A stretch of 64,000 bases of DNA from Voacanga thouarsii (lineage: Eukaryota > Streptophyta > Magnoliopsida > Gentianales > Apocynaceae). Below the pieces are notes generated by a model that had not been told where the DNA came from, searched no databases, and saw nothing but the letters and a program-made list of their open reading frames with translations. A program made the position numbers and the translations under genes. Of the stretch, positions 34,290 through 47,150 are shown piece by piece. Position 1 is the first letter of the stretch. The number at the start of each line of letters is the position of its first letter. The stretch covers positions 1-64,000 of the forward strand of contig JANUWF010001277.1 of NCBI GenBank assembly GCA_026120185.1. The letters are read 5' to 3'.

Positions 34290-34302
34290 TCCTCCCCTCT
34301 TT
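34290..34302 (-). other. polypurine tract of B3
   Basis: On the minus strand AAAGAGGGGAGGA abuts the LTR start at 34289. Confidence 0.9.
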
Positions 34303-34335
34303 AGAAGAATTTCATCTCAAAATTCAGACATTACT

Positions 34336-34820
34336 CTATCTCAGATTAGGATACTTCCGCTTTACCCACTCTTCTGTTTCCCATGTGGCATCTCGCGTAC
34401 CGTGATGCTCCCGCTGCACTTTTACCATCGGAATCTGCTTGTTCTGGAGAGTCTTGATACTTCGGTCCAATATCCTCACGGGTTTCTCCACATAGCTTAG
34501 GTCAGGTTGTAACACCAGTGGCTCATCATTCAAAACATGTTTGGGATCGACATTGTACTTCTTCAACTGCGACACATGAAACACGTCGTGAATTCCTATC
34601 AATCCATCCGATAAATCCAATTAATACGCCACCAGTCTAACTCTCTCCTTTATCGAAAACGGTCCCAAATACCTCAGATTCAGCTTCCCACCTTTCAAAT
34701 GCTTCAAGATTCCTCTATTCGGTGTCAGTCTTTGGAATACACTGTCTCCCACCTGGAATTCTACTTCTCTCTGCCTATTGTCTGCATAGCTCTTTTGTCA
34801 ACTCTGGGCCGCTTTCAACC
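34336..34820 (-). pseudogene. B3 integrase C-terminus and chromodomain
   Basis: 34336-34620 is open and reads GIHDVFHVSQLKKYNVD, SYVEKPVRILDRSIKTLQNK and REHHGTRDATWETEEWVKRKYPNLR. This is the best chromodomain in the window, with the two Trp of the W-E-T-E-E-W end and the Y-V-E start. A stop near 34622 separates it from the integrase C-terminal beta-barrel region upstream (GPFSIKERV-like). It would bind methylated histone H3 and tether integrase to heterochromatin. Confidence 0.85.
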
Positions 34821-35660
34821 TTTCCCTGATTGACTTGACCTTGTCCAACATTTTCTGAACACAGACTTCTCGGATTTGCTTATATGGCGATCCTTTGACC
34901 AACTCCAGTATAGCAGTACTTGACACTTGCGCCCATATAGTGGCTTATACGGAGCCATTCCAATTGAAGCTTGATAACTGTTATTATAGGATAACTCTGC
35001 ATATGGCACACATTCGATCCACTTATCCCCGTAATCCAATACACAGGCTCTTAGCATATCCTCTAATAACTGTATAACCCTTTTTTAACTGTCCATCGAT
35101 TTGCGGATGTGCTGTCGTACTGATCTTTAGACTAGAACCCATCGATTCTTGAAACTTACACCAAAATCGGGGTGTAAATCTCGGATCTTGGTCAAACAAA
35201 ATACTTGAAGGCACTCCATGCAGTCGAACTATTTCTCGCATATAGGTCTGAGCTAACTTCTCCATGGAATCCCTTACATTCACTGGTATGAAATGCGCTA
35301 ATTTGGTTAGTCGATCTACCACTACCCATATGGTTTCCTTTTGGGTCCTTGCCATAGGGAGTCCAGTAACGAAGTCCATGGTCACTACCTCCCACTTCTA
35401 TTCAGGTACTGGCAATGGTTACAACAGTCTTGCTAACTTTTTGTGCTTCGCTTTGACTTTCTGATAGGTCAGATAAGTTGAGACATACTTAACCACGTTT
35501 TGCTTCATTCCGAGCCACCAATAGGCCCTTTTCAGATCCTGATACATTTTGACCTCCCATGAATGAATGGCGTACTTACTTTTATGTGCCTTTTCCAAAA
35601 TTCTGTCCTTCAATTGGTGCTCTTTGTGTACACACAACCGATCTCTGAAATATAACACTC
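34821..35660 (-). pseudogene. B3 integrase
   Basis: Core frames 35023-35385 (TMDFVTGLPMARTQKETIWVV, the SILFDQDPRFTPRFW site) and 34815-35057 (MLRACVLDYGDKWIECVPYAELSYNNSYQ) match B1. In the zinc domain (35419-35658) the Cys pair is lost: STYLTYQKVK where B1 has STCLTCQKVK. Frameshifts occur near 35023-35060, so it is inactive. Confidence 0.85.
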
Positions 35661-35699
35661 CCGCTTCGTCCTGCCGGAATTCACTTCCTTGCCGTTTGA

Positions 35700-36260
35700 G
35701 CTCTTTGTCCTTGAAAAGCTGAAATTCTACATTACCTTACTGAGCTTCAATAATTTCCCATCTTAGGTCTGGTATCAACTTTAGGTTGCTAACAATAATT
35801 TTCTCCTCTTACACTTCCGCTCTTCTATTCAACACATCCTGAACCATTTGAACCTCCTATACCCTTAACCTAGCCTTGCTGACTTTTCTGCTCAGGGCAT
35901 CAGCAATAACGTTGGCCTTCCAGGGATGATAGTTGATTGGATAACGGTACTCCTCCAAAAATTCCATTCATCTTCACTGTCTCAGATTCAAGCCCTTCTT
36001 GGTGAAAATGTACTTCAGGCTCTTCTGATCAGTGAACACTTCATATTCCACCCCATACAGGTAGTGTCGCCATTTTTTTAAAGTGAACACAATTGTAGCC
36101 AGATCATGCATTGGGTAATTGACTTCATGAGGCCTCAACTTTTGAGAAGCATAAGCGATCACCTTTCGGTCTTTGCATCAAAACTGCTCCCAAACCTTCC
36201 TTCAAAGCATCGGTATACAGTGCGTAAGACTTATCTCCCTTTGGCAAACTCAACACTGGT
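35700..36260 (-). pseudogene. B3 RNase H
   Basis: 35974-36162 gives [45 protein letters not shown], and [16 protein letters not shown] can be read just upstream (36180-36230) after a shift. Two residues are missing where B1 reads DLQLAA. The C-terminal end ([20 protein letters not shown]) lies at 35870-35950. Confidence 0.8.
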
Positions 36261-36269
36261 GCTGTAATT

Positions 36270-37120
36270 AATCCTCATTTTAGCTAAAGGAAACTCTTCT
36301 CACATTTTTTCTCCAAACAAATGGTACGTCCTTTCTCAGTAGTCGAGCTATAGGCAATGCGAACGTTGAAAATCCTTTGATAAACCTCTTATAATAGCCA
36401 GCCAACCCCAAGAAGCTTCGAATCTTAGTAATGTTCTTCGGCTGCTTCCAGTCTGAAACTGCTTCAACCTTCGCTGGGTCTACCTTCATCCTATCATTGG
36501 TCACGAAATGGCCAAGAAATGCCACACCACCAGCCAAAACGCACACTTGCTAACTTGACAAAAAGTTTGTGCTCTCTTAGCTTTTCCAATACCAGCTTCA
36601 AATATTCTGCATGATCCTTCGAGCTCTTGGAATAAATGAGTATGTCGTCGATAAAGACCACCATGAACTTGTCCAAGTAGAAACACTCGATGCATCAAAT
36701 CCATAAATACCGTTGGTGCATTGATTACCCCGAACGGCATCACCACGAAATCATAGTGACCATATCTTGTGTTGAAGGCTATCTTGGGGATATCCTTCTC
36801 TTTTTATCCTCACTTGATAGTATCCTTACCTCAAATCCAGTTTGGAGTAACAATTAGACTCTTGCAACTAGTCAAACAGCTTATCAATCAGTGGTAGTGG
36901 ATACTTATTCTTGATCATCAGGTTGTTCAAGCCTCGATAGTCGATACATAGCCTCAAAGTCCCATCCTTTTTCTTCACAAATAGCACAGGTGCTCCCCAG
37001 GGTGACGTGCTAGGTCTGATATAACCTTGCTTCACCAACTCTTTTAGTTGTTCCTTCAGTTCTTTTAGCTCCGCTGGTGCTATCCGATATGGAGTCTGGG
37101 ACACCGGTTCTGCTCCTGGA
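36270..37120 (-). pseudogene. B3 reverse transcriptase
   Basis: 37104-36868 reads [39 protein letters not shown] and [13 protein letters not shown]. 36494-36676 reads [20 protein letters not shown], so the F-I-D-D catalytic box is intact. 36280-36546 is the thumb ([39 protein letters not shown]). Stops near 36780-36866 and one frameshift near 36530 break it. This region is exactly what B1 has lost. Confidence 0.87.
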
Positions 37121-37869
37121 ACTAGATCAATGGTGAACTCAACTTCTCAGTTGGAAGGTATAAAAGTGAGTTCCATAGGGAACACATTTGGAAAATCCTT
37201 TACCACCTCGGTATCATCTAGAGTACACTGGTCCATTGGCTTGTTTATCATATAAGCCATATACTCTTGACATTCTTGCTTCAATAATTTCTAGGTTTTA
37301 GCCCCAGCTATCAAAAACTTTAATTCCTTTACTCTTTTACCATTGAACTCCAACACATCACATCCTGGTCTGATGAATTGAACCGACTTATTCTTACAGT
37401 CTACCCTAGCCCCATACTTCACTAGCCAATCCATCCCCTATATCAAATCATAATCATCACTACCCAAGATTATTAAATCTCCCTCCAAGATTTCTCTCCC
37501 CACTTCAATTTTACAATTTTGCACATACTGATCTGCTTGCACCATCTTCTCTAAAGGCGTACTCACCAACAAAGTAAAAGGTAGTTATACTCTATCCCAA
37601 CCCAAATGATATGCAAAGTTCTTGTTTAAATAGGAATGGGTAGATCCAGGGTCTATTAATGCATTAACGGAATGACCTTGGATAGTAAACGTACCTTCTA
37701 CCACTGCCGCATCAGCTTCAACCTCCTCTCGATTGAGAGCGAAAACTTTTGCTTTCACTTGAAGTTTCTACGCTCCACTCCCAGATGCTCCCATGGCATT
37801 AGCTCGATTGGGCCCCGGGATCTGAGTCGGATTTCCTTGCCCGACTTGATAAAGTTTAGGGCAGGCTTT
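37121..37869 (-). pseudogene. B3 protease
   Basis: On the minus strand the region reads FTIQGHSVNALIDPGSTHSYL, with the catalytic D-S-G changed to D-P-G, then GWDRV, IILGSDDYDLI, GMDWLVKYGARVDC and ELTFIPSN, ending before the RT. Several stops (near 37150, 37290, 37437, 37586) are present. Confidence 0.75.
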
Positions 37870-38891
37870 CCGTAGGTGGTTTGGGTCTCCGTAGTGGTAA
37901 CATTTCCGCTCACCTCATTTGGACCAACAATTTTTCTCTATGTGGCCCATTTTTCCACGTTGCCGGCATAATGAAAGATTTTGCATAGGACCAACTGATG
38001 CTATCCGAGCTTGCTTTCCCTGATTCTGCCACTACTATTTGGTGGGGCGATTATTGGGTTGCTACCTCTGAAAAGGTCCCAGTGGTTGTCCTGGTGGCTG
38101 AAAAGGTCTCTGTGCCATTCTACTGCGGTCCTCATTTTTAGTTCAGGTGGCTACGTCCACAGCCCCTGAGTAGGTAGTTGGTGGAGAAGGTGCCAATGCC
38201 CTTCTCAACTCTTGCATTAGCCTCTTGACAAACTGTCTTGTCCTGTTCTGCTCAGTGTCCACCAGCCTCTTGCAATACTTTGATAATTGGGTGAACCGTG
38301 CCACGTACTAAGCTACTGTCATACCTCCCTACTTTAGATTCTGGAACACATCTTCCGCTTCTCAACTATCCACTGAAGGATATACTCCGCTCTGAACACT
38401 TTCATAAAATATGCCCATGTCCAGTCTTGATCAATCATCTCCCAGTCGTCCTTAACCCGTTGCCACCATGCCCGAGATGGGCCCCTCAATTGGAATGCAA
38501 CAAACTTCACCATTCGTTTCTCAGTGTACTGGAGCGTAGCAAAGATGTTTTCCATCTGTTCTATCAATTGTTCAGATTTTTTATCCTGCTCGGCTTCTCT
38601 CAAGAAGATGGGCGGTTGGACTTTTAGAAACTGCTCCAAATGCTTCGTCCTCTCCCTTTGGATTCCTCCGTTCAGTCAAAGTTTTAAGAATCTCAATCAT
38701 TTTGCTGAATGCTTGTCCCATTATCACTTCAACAGGTTTTTCTGACCCCATTTCCAAATCTGGCTCACTCTTATTTCCCCGGTTGGGTTACTGTATTTGA
38801 GTCGTCTCAACCTCCAATGTCACAGGTTCTGCCTCCGAAACTCTTCTACCAGATGTGGCTACACAGCACTTGGGTGCCATTCTAAACTATA
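37870..38891 (-). pseudogene. B3 gag
   Basis: It starts ATGGCACCCAAGTGCTGTG at 38891 (MAPKCCVATSGRR), like B1 gag. 38334-38639 carries the capsid region (EQLIEQMENIFATLQYTEKRMVKFVAFQLRGPSRAWWQ). The two knuckles near 37880-37960 have each lost a Cys (CRQRGKMGHIEKNC, CYHYGDPNHLRKAC). Stops are scattered. Confidence 0.82.
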
Positions 38892-39154
38892 CCTAGATAA
38901 TGAGTTTATGCATTCAAGCTTTAAATCATTTCAGTTGAGCATGCATTCACATTCAGATTTAAGTAAAAGGAAATCATATGCAAATTTTGTATAAAGAATT
39001 GCATAAAAAATTTCTCTCAAACCTTAGAGTACTCTAAGTACCCTTATTTGCATAAATTTGAAATTAAAGTAGTAAAAATGAATGAAATCCTTAACATAGA
39101 GGTTTATGGAAAGCTGAAAATAAAACATCCTAATCACAGCAGCCTTTAGCCTCC

Positions 39155-39579
39155 CTAGTCCTTATCGGAGTCTTCAAAGTCGGCCTTATATAACCATCCC
39201 CCAGAATTTTTAGTAAAGTCTATCCCAGCCCCACTTGCAAACCCATCCATTGCTTCTTTCCTGGGACACCTAGAACTCTCCTCAGTCTCAACCTGGTTGG
39301 GTGGAAGTATAAAGGAAGGTCTAGGTGAAGATTCATAATCTACCTCCCCCAGATCATTACTATCAGCTGACAAGTCAACTACGGGACTAGGAGGATAGGG
39401 AACATATTCCATATCAATTTTCTCATCTTCACTGTTAGTAACCAAGTCTATCACAGGTATTGGGGATGGCTCATTGATCGGGACATCATCGTCATTCTAT
39501 CATCCAAGGGAATAATTGACTGTGTGCAGGCTGAGGCATTAATAGGTCTTTCGGGTAGATAGGGATGGGAGGATGCCAT
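39155..39579 (-). pseudogene. B3 extra acidic ORF upstream of gag
   Basis: This is the homologue of the B1 ORF at 22876. It starts with a real ATG (39579, MASSHPYLPERPINASACTQ). A frameshift near 39500 follows, after which EPSPIPVIDLVTNSEDE matches EPSPIPVIDISSDSEDE of B1. A second SIM-like patch reads PVVDLSADSND and the end reads DFTKNSGGWLY. In that last motif B1 and B3 differ by four synonymous third-base changes and two conservative Ser/Thr swaps, a pattern expected from selection on the protein. The frame opens to the stop at 39155. Confidence 0.6.
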
Positions 39580-39702
39580 TACTGCCCTTTCCTTGTAGTT
39601 CTAAGCATTCTAACCATCCTACAGCATGAACAATACAGGTTAGATAAAAAATTTGAGCTTAATAAAATAGAAAATATACTATTAATATTTGCCTAAACCT
39701 AG

Positions 39703-39714
39703 TCTCTAATACCA
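39703..39714 (-). other. primer-binding site of B3
   Basis: On the minus strand it reads TGGTATTAGAGA, initiator-Met tRNA type with changes, 2 nt from the LTR end at 39717. Confidence 0.85.
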
Positions 39715-39716
39715 CT

Positions 39717-40400
39717 TGTGACACCCCACTACCTAGGCCCAACAGGGCCGGGAATGTCGCCACGTCCAAAAGACAAGGGGTCTTTATAACTAGGTCACAC
39801 AAACGAAAATAAAAACAATACTTTAAAATTGAACTTATTACAACCCAAAAATTCAGGAACAAATCCAAAATACATTGATTACTCTTATCTCTCAAAACAA
39901 CACATAAAATAAATAACATAAAGTCTTCAAAGCAGGTAACAAATCTATCTACTCATCTTCACAGCAGGATGACCTGAAAAACAAGGCATAAAAGGTGATG
40001 GGATAAAAATCTCAGTAAGCTCATCTGTGCTTTGACTGTTTCAGGTAAAACAGTTCATGTATGCAAGTTGTAAAAATTGTAAAAGAGAAAGTGCTGGCAA
40101 GAAATAAATAAGGTTAAAAGTAAAGAGTGGCATTTTACTTTTCAAACCATACATGTGCACAATAAAATACAACCACTCAAATAGGTAACCATGGGTTACC
40201 ACACGTTGGGCCCCATGACCTTATAACGGTCAGAATGCTACACTTTGTGCAGACTGACAAAAGGTAGGTGATCAGCCTACCGGGTGAGATACTCCTCCTT
40301 CTCTACACCCAAATTTACCGGTTGTCCACTCCGGAAACACACAGTCCATATGACTGAAACTTGCTAGCTCGAACTGGCATGACCTACTAGACTGTCATCC
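39717..40400 (-). repeat. B3 5' LTR, first part
   Basis: The LTR end (GGGGTGTCACA on the minus strand) is at 39717. The LTR runs to CATCC (40396-40400), where B4 is inserted, and resumes at 48566. Confidence 0.9.
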
Positions 40401-43400
40401 TATAACACCCCGCTACCTAGGCCCGTCAGGGCCAGGGATGTCGCCCCGTCCAAAGGACAAAAGGTCTTTATAACTAGGTCACACAAATAAAATTGCGGAA
40501 TAAAAATAATACTTTAACATAAAAATTTATTACAACCCAAAATACTCCAAGAATAAATCCATGAAGTCCCAAAACAAAACCATAAATAAAATTATCCACT
40601 TTTGTCTCCCCAAAGCAATACATAGAATTAAATGACAACAATCTCTTCCATGGCAGATACTACTAGCTACTCATCCTCATAGCAGGATCGACCTGAAATC
40701 ATGGTAAAAAGGTGGTGAGACAGAAATCTCAATAAGTTCGTGTGTGTTTATGTGTTAGGTGAGAACATTTCGTGAATGCAAAGTATAAAATTCTTTATAA
40801 GAGATCACTGCCAAGTAATAAACATTCTTAAAAAAACAAGAGTGGTGTTTTGGCATTTCCAGCCATACATAATTTATAAAATCAACCACTCAAAAGAAAG
40901 GATTACGGGTTACCACATGTTGGGCCCCATAATCGAATGGTCAGCATGCCACACTTTGTGCATACCGCCGGTCATAATGCCACACTTTGTGCAGACTAAC
41001 AAAAGTAAGTTATCGGCCTACTGGGCAAGATACTCCTCCTTCTCTATACCTAAACAATAACCGTGTGTCCATTCCGGTATAACACAGTCACTTGACTGAA
41101 GAGAACACTGCTACCTCGGACCGGCACGACTTACTGCACTGACGTCCTATCCGGGAAGGACTCACCCCTCAGAGGTGGCCACCTACTGAGAGACTTACCC
41201 TAACCCCTCAAAGTTTAGTCCTAGTAGTGCACCCTTATTGAGTACTTAACGTAATGTATCCCACTTGGGAAAAATGAACAAACACAGTTCCACTTGAACA
41301 TGGTAAATAAAGGGTTTCCAAAATCTTTGTCAAAAACAGTTTCAAAAAGAGTTTTGAGTTTGAGTAAATCTGCTTGATAAATTTCAAATAACTCATTTGA
41401 CGGAAATAAAACAGGAGACAACCCTCAATTGTCTTTACAGAATGAGTGTCCATGCACTCTACATTTGGCTTACCATAATTAAACATTTTTCAACAATCAG
41501 GTTTTATGCAGGAGCTTACCTGAGTCTTGCTCACAATAACAAGGTCTCCAATAGCTAACCTAACCCTACATGGGCAAATACAAATCACAATCAATTCCAA
41601 GCCACAATCCACTTCCTCAATTTTAAATCAACTCCTCTTACTACTACCATGATCCTAGTGTCCCAAGTTTTAAGGCCAAACAATACATAAATTGGTTTGT
41701 AGGTTGAGCCTAATTTGATATTCAAAATAATTAATGGTTTGGGAAATAATTTCTAATAAGTTGAAAGTTTAAATCTTGCTGGGGAAAATTTAGAGTTTAT
41801 TTGCTCAAGAGTCCTAGGTAGTAATAAGTAAAATAATGATTTAGTAATAGTTTAGTTGTTAGAAAATAATTGGTTGCTAAAACTAGTTGAGATTAAATTT
41901 AATGAGTCTTGCTTGGAAAATAATAAGTAAACTTTTAAAAAGGGATTTGATTTAATAAATATTTTACTAATTATAATTATTTCCATAAAAGGCTTCAATT
42001 GATTTCTTTGTTTTAAATAATATTTATTTATTTTATTTTCTAGCAAAATTATTATTTATTTGACCAAAATATCCTTTATGTATACAATGTAACACCCCAC
42101 TACCTAGTCCCTACAGGGCCGAGGATGTCGCCCAGTCCAAAGGACAAGGGGTCTTTATAACTAGGTCACACAATCAAAATAGTAGAATAAAAATAGTACT
42201 TTAAACTCAAAACTCACTACAATCTAAGAATTCAAAACAAATCCAAGAATAAAAATTATTCACTCTCAACTTCCCAAAGCATTACATCAAAATAGATAAC
42301 AACATCTCTTCCAAGACAGACAACACTAGCTACTCATCCCCACAGCAGTATCGATCTAAAATCATGGTAAAAAGAGTGATGAGATAAAAATCTCAGTAAG
42401 TCCGTGTGTGCTTTGGGTGTTTAGTGAAAACAGTTCGCGAATGCAAAGTATAAAATCTTCGTAAGAGAAATACTGGCAAGCAATAAATAATAGTTAAATC
42501 AAGAGTGGTGTTTTGGCTTTTCCAACCTTACATGTTCAATAAAATCAACCACTCAACATGGTGGTCATGGGTTACCACACGTTGGGCCCCATGTCCACAT
42601 GGTCAGTATGCCACACGTTGAGCATACTGCCGGTCAGAATGCCACACTTTGTGCAGACTGACAAAAGGTAGGTGATCGGCCTACCGGGCAAGATACTCCT
42701 CCTTCTCTATACCCAAACAAACTGGTTGTCCACTCCGGCAACACACAATCCACATGACTGAAAACTGGTAGCTCGGATCGGCGTGACTAAGTAGTACTGA
42801 CGTTTCTCTAAGTTGAGTTTATCTTTTGAAGGTGGCCTCCTGCCAGAAGACTCACTCTTGCTCTTCAAAACTAGTACTACTAGCCTACCCTTATTGAGTA
42901 CTCAACGTTTGATTGTCCCACTTGGGAGAAAACTGATAAAATATAGCTTTACTTGAAAATGGCAATCAAGGGTTTCTAAAGTCCATGCCAAAATCAGTTT
43001 TAGAAATAGTTCAGTATTTGAGTAAAACTGCTTTGAAAATTTTCAAATAATTGGTTTGACTGAATCAAGAAAAGGAACAGTCCTTAATTGCCTTTACCAA
43101 ATCAGTATTCACATACTTCGTGTTTAGCTTGCCATGGTAACCTTTTACAATAAACAAGTTTTATGCAGGAGCTTACCTGATCCTTTGCTTGCTTGAATTC
43201 AAAGGTCTTCCAAGGCTGACCTAACCCCGCCTGGGGTAAACACAAAACATAAGGTTACACTCAAGCTAAATTCACTTACACAAAAATAATCCTAGTTCAA
43301 CCTATTACCATCATGACCCTGCTGTCCTAAGCTTTAAGGCTAGCTGATAAAGAATTTTATAAAATAAGTCTAGTTTGAGAAGTTAAAATAACTAGGGGTT

Positions 43401-43765
43401 TTAAAATGATTGCTAATAAATTATAGACTCATATAATAATTCTTGAGTGCTACTATTAACAAATAAACTAATGTTTGAATATTGAATAATACTAAGCCCT
43501 AAATAATATTAATAAATGATATTTTTTAAAAAAATAGTTTTATTATAAATAAACAATAAATTACAAATAATTTTAATTAATTTTTAATAGTTAATAAATA
43601 ATTAGTAATAATAAAATTAATAATAAATGAATTATATTCAATTTTTATTTAATAAATAACAAATAGATTTTAATATAAATAATATTTAGGACTATAGGTA
43701 AAAGTTTGAACTAAGGTCTACAAGGTCATTAATTCCAATATTTTATTTATTATAAAAGATTTATT

Positions 43766-43791
43766 ACTATATATATATATATATATATATA
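43766..43791. repeat. (AT)n run in B5 LTR
   Basis: A simple dinucleotide run. A shorter AT-rich stretch is at the same place in the B3 5' LTR near 58740-58780. Confidence 0.9.
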
Positions 43792-44499
43792 TCATTTTTA
43801 ATAAAAGATCTCATTCATTTGATAAGGAAAATATTAATATTTTAATTAATGAACCAATCCAAATCTTCCTAGAGTTTCAAATTTTATAGAAAAATATAGT
43901 AGTAATTCTAATTAAAGTAATAAAATTTTGCTAATAAAAATAACCTAGACTTAACAAGAAAATAATCTTCCACCATGATTTTCCTATTGCTAGAAGAGAT
44001 TCATAAATACATTCTCCAACATCAAATAATAAACCAATCCATTCATGAACACATGCTTGAATTATCACATACTACCACAAGGCTAATTTCCTTCTAGGCA
44101 TAATCATCATTAATGGCTTCAAAGGAAAATGAAATATAAGAGCCTAATCACCTTTGGTGTCATAATATCTAATCATGCTTCAAACATCCATAAAATTCAT
44201 TAAGCATGAAGAACATACATTGATTCGAAGGGAAAACACGTACATCCTAGTCATATACAACAATCATCATGTCCTAACTCCATCCCTTAATCCACATGCA
44301 TATACTCAATCCCTTATCCATATTTCATTCTTCCTATCAATATCTAAGAGACAGGAATACTGAATTAAAAGAAGGATTAAAGCAAAATGCTTGATTGTCG
44401 ATTACTTTGATGAAGACAAAAGAAGGTCCACGCGCGACGGAGAGTCTTGAGTGATCCAACGGAAAAACAGCCATGGTTGATGGTTGATCAACCATTTCG

Positions 44500-44502
<3 letters not shown>

Positions 44503-44533
<31 letters not shown>
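44503..44533. repeat. (GA)n run in B5 LTR
   Basis: This is the counterpart of the CT runs in B1 LTRs and of the GA/GT run at 59473-59570. Confidence 0.9.
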
Positions 44534-44538
<5 letters not shown>

Positions 44539-46631
44539 ATTAGAAAGATATATAGAGGATTAAATGGAAGAAGATGAACAAAGGAGTTGTTCTTAGTTAC
44601 CTTGATGATGTTCTTGAGACTTCAAGGGAAAAAAAAAACTGGGTTTGATCCAAATGCTAATTTTTGCTTTTGAGATTTGATGTTATAAATTCCAGGAATG
44701 AACTCTAGAGAGTATGTAGGAGTATTCTGGAGTTTTTGAGAGGGATTAGAGGTGTTTAGAGCGGGTTTTGGCTTGAAGAAAAGTAGTGTGTGTTCTTGGT
44801 AAAGATGGAGAGAATTTGAGGGAAAATGATGGACGAGTTTCTGGATAGTGTAGACTGAATAGTTTAGGGAATTCAGGGGTTTTGGTTTAGCTTAGAGAGG
44901 GAGAGAAAAATCTGATCATTCGAAATTCAAATGGAGTGATTTGAGGAGTGGTTTGAGGTATAGTATATGTTAATGGTGTTTATTTGGTGAAGGTTTTCTT
45001 GGAGCTTCAATGGTGTCGGCTGGTTTGCTTTGCTTTACTAAAATGAATGAGGTCTGATAAAGCTTAAGGCTAGATGAAATTCAGAGCTTAAATGGCAGAG
45101 GAATTCTTGTTGTATAGCTTAGTACAAGGGTGTTTTCATGGAGAAAAATTCTGGAAAATTTGAAGTTTAAATGGAAGTTTGAATGGAGTGATTGTAGGAG
45201 AGATTTGAGGTGTGATTATGGAGTCCAATTGTGCGAGGTAAGTGGAGAGGGTAATGGTTTTCAGTTCATGGCTAAACAAGGGTTAATTTACAGAGGTTGG
45301 AGAGTGGTGTTCGGCCAAGGCTTGAAGGGAACAAAGCTGGAAAATTTTTGGTTTCAAGGTGCTCATGTTTCGAAGGTTTGCTGCAAATTTTCCTGTGTAG
45401 TTTTCTGCAATTCTTCAGCCCGTTTTGTGGAGGTTTTGAGAGGTGTTCAAGGGTCCTTTATGGAAGGTTTTCCAGCCCTCTTTATGGGGAAAAAGCATAG
45501 AAGTTTTGCTGGCTTGAAGGTGGAATAGAACAGCTTCATTTTCTGGTTTGAAGGTTGCGAAACTGCCCAGAATTTTTTTCTGGTTTGTGCAGTTTTTTGT
45601 GCAGTCCGAATTGCACAGAATTTTCAGTTCCTCAAGCTGAATAAATTGGCCATTTTCCAGCAGCAATTGAGTAAGAAAGATGGCTGAGATTTTCGAAGGT
45701 TAGGCTGCCAAGAATCTGGAAAATTTCCAGATTTCTTTCATGAAAATTATTAACACAATGGAGTGGAGTTTGAAGGTTCGTCAATGGTGATTAATTTCTC
45801 TTGGGAACCTTCCCTAACTCCTCCCCTATTTTCAGTCAAATCCCCAACCTCCAAGATTCATTTTCGAAATTCAAAGACCAAGAATCATTGCTGAATTTTC
45901 TGGAATTAAGACCATGAATTTTGATAAATTTTGAACAAGTTTAATTGATGAAAAGGTTAGAACAAGCTAGAGGTAATAAAAAGGACAATAATTCCTCTAG
46001 AATTCTTTTTAGGACATAATGATAAGATTAGGACATTCTCTTCATGTCTCCCCTAAGACAACATTCCTATTTCCATGAAATGCAAGAAAACAAAAATTCT
46101 AACTTAGTTAAGATAATCATGACAAAAGCTTAAATGATGGGATTTGAACTCATGACCTTAGAAATTAAATCACAAAGCTCTAACCACTTAACCACATCAA
46201 CTCTTGTTGTTATTTTCTCACCCACATTTTCTTCCTATTTAATCCTCAAGCTTTCTTCCTATTTTGACCTCAAGAAAAATTACCATTTTACCCTTTCTAC
46301 TCGATAAACATAACTAAGTATTTTAACCTATAATCCACAACTCTAAAGCACATAGAATCATTTAAAACATATATATTCATGCAAAAAAATATGATATGCA
46401 TCCCGACCCCCTTACTCTAGGGTTGGCTTTAGGTGGGGTTTCACATCCTCCCCTCCTTAGGAGAATTTCGTCCCGAAATTCAGACGTACCTCTATCTCAG
46501 ATCGGGATACTTTCGCTTTACCCATTCTTTTGTTTCCCATGTGGCATCTCGCATGCCATGATGCTCCCACTGCACTTTTATCATCAGAATCTGCTTGTTT
46601 CTGAGAGTCTTGATACTTCGGTCCAATACCT

Positions 46632-47150
46632 TTACGGTTTCTCCACGTAGCTCAGGTCGGGTTGCAACACCAACGGCTCATTATTCAAAACATGTCCAAG
46701 ATCAGCATAGTACTTCTTCAACTGTGATACATGAAATACATCGTGAATTCCCGTCAACCCATCTGGCAGATCCAATCGATACGCCACCGGCCCAATTATC
46801 TCTTTTATTGGAAACGGTCCCAAATACCTCAGATTCAGCTTTCCCCCTTTCGAATGTTTCAGAATTCCCTTATTTGGTGTCAGTTTTAGGAACACACTGT
46901 CTCCCACCTGAAATTCTAACTTTATCCGCCTATTGTCTGCATTACTCTTTGTCGGCTCTAGGCCGCTTTCAACCTTTCCCTAATCAACTTGACATTGTCC
47001 AACATTTCTTCAACAAAGACTTCTCCCGAATTACTTATGTGACCTTCCTTTGACCAACTCCAGTATAGCGGTACCTGACACTTGCATTCATACAGTGCTT
47101 CATACGGAGCCATTCCAATTGAAGCTCGATAACTATTATTGTACGACAAC
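46632..47150 (-). pseudogene. B5 integrase C-terminus and chromodomain piece
   Basis: 46632-46907 reads GDSVFLKLTPNKGILKHSKG, GPFPIKEIIGPVAYRLDLPD and FHVSQLKKYYADLGHVLNNE, ending SYVEKP where a frameshift cuts the chromodomain. 46958-47149 gives SYNNSYRASIGMAPYEALYE. The rest of integrase is absent because of the truncation. Confidence 0.85.

Larger units (their letters stand above)
42088..47150 (-). mobile_element. gypsy B5 (B2 subfamily), truncated
   Basis: A full-length LTR (42088-46445, 4358 bp; TGTGAAACCCCAC start, GGGGTGTTACA end) is followed by a PPT (46446-46459, minus) and about 700 bp of interior. The element is cut at about 47150 inside integrase, where B4 LTR sequence begins. 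Everything further 5' is deleted, so no TSD can be read. Confidence 0.88.

Noticed and set aside
43766..43791. Origin-like or regulatory AT element
   Set aside because: It is a plain AT microsatellite inside an LTR.
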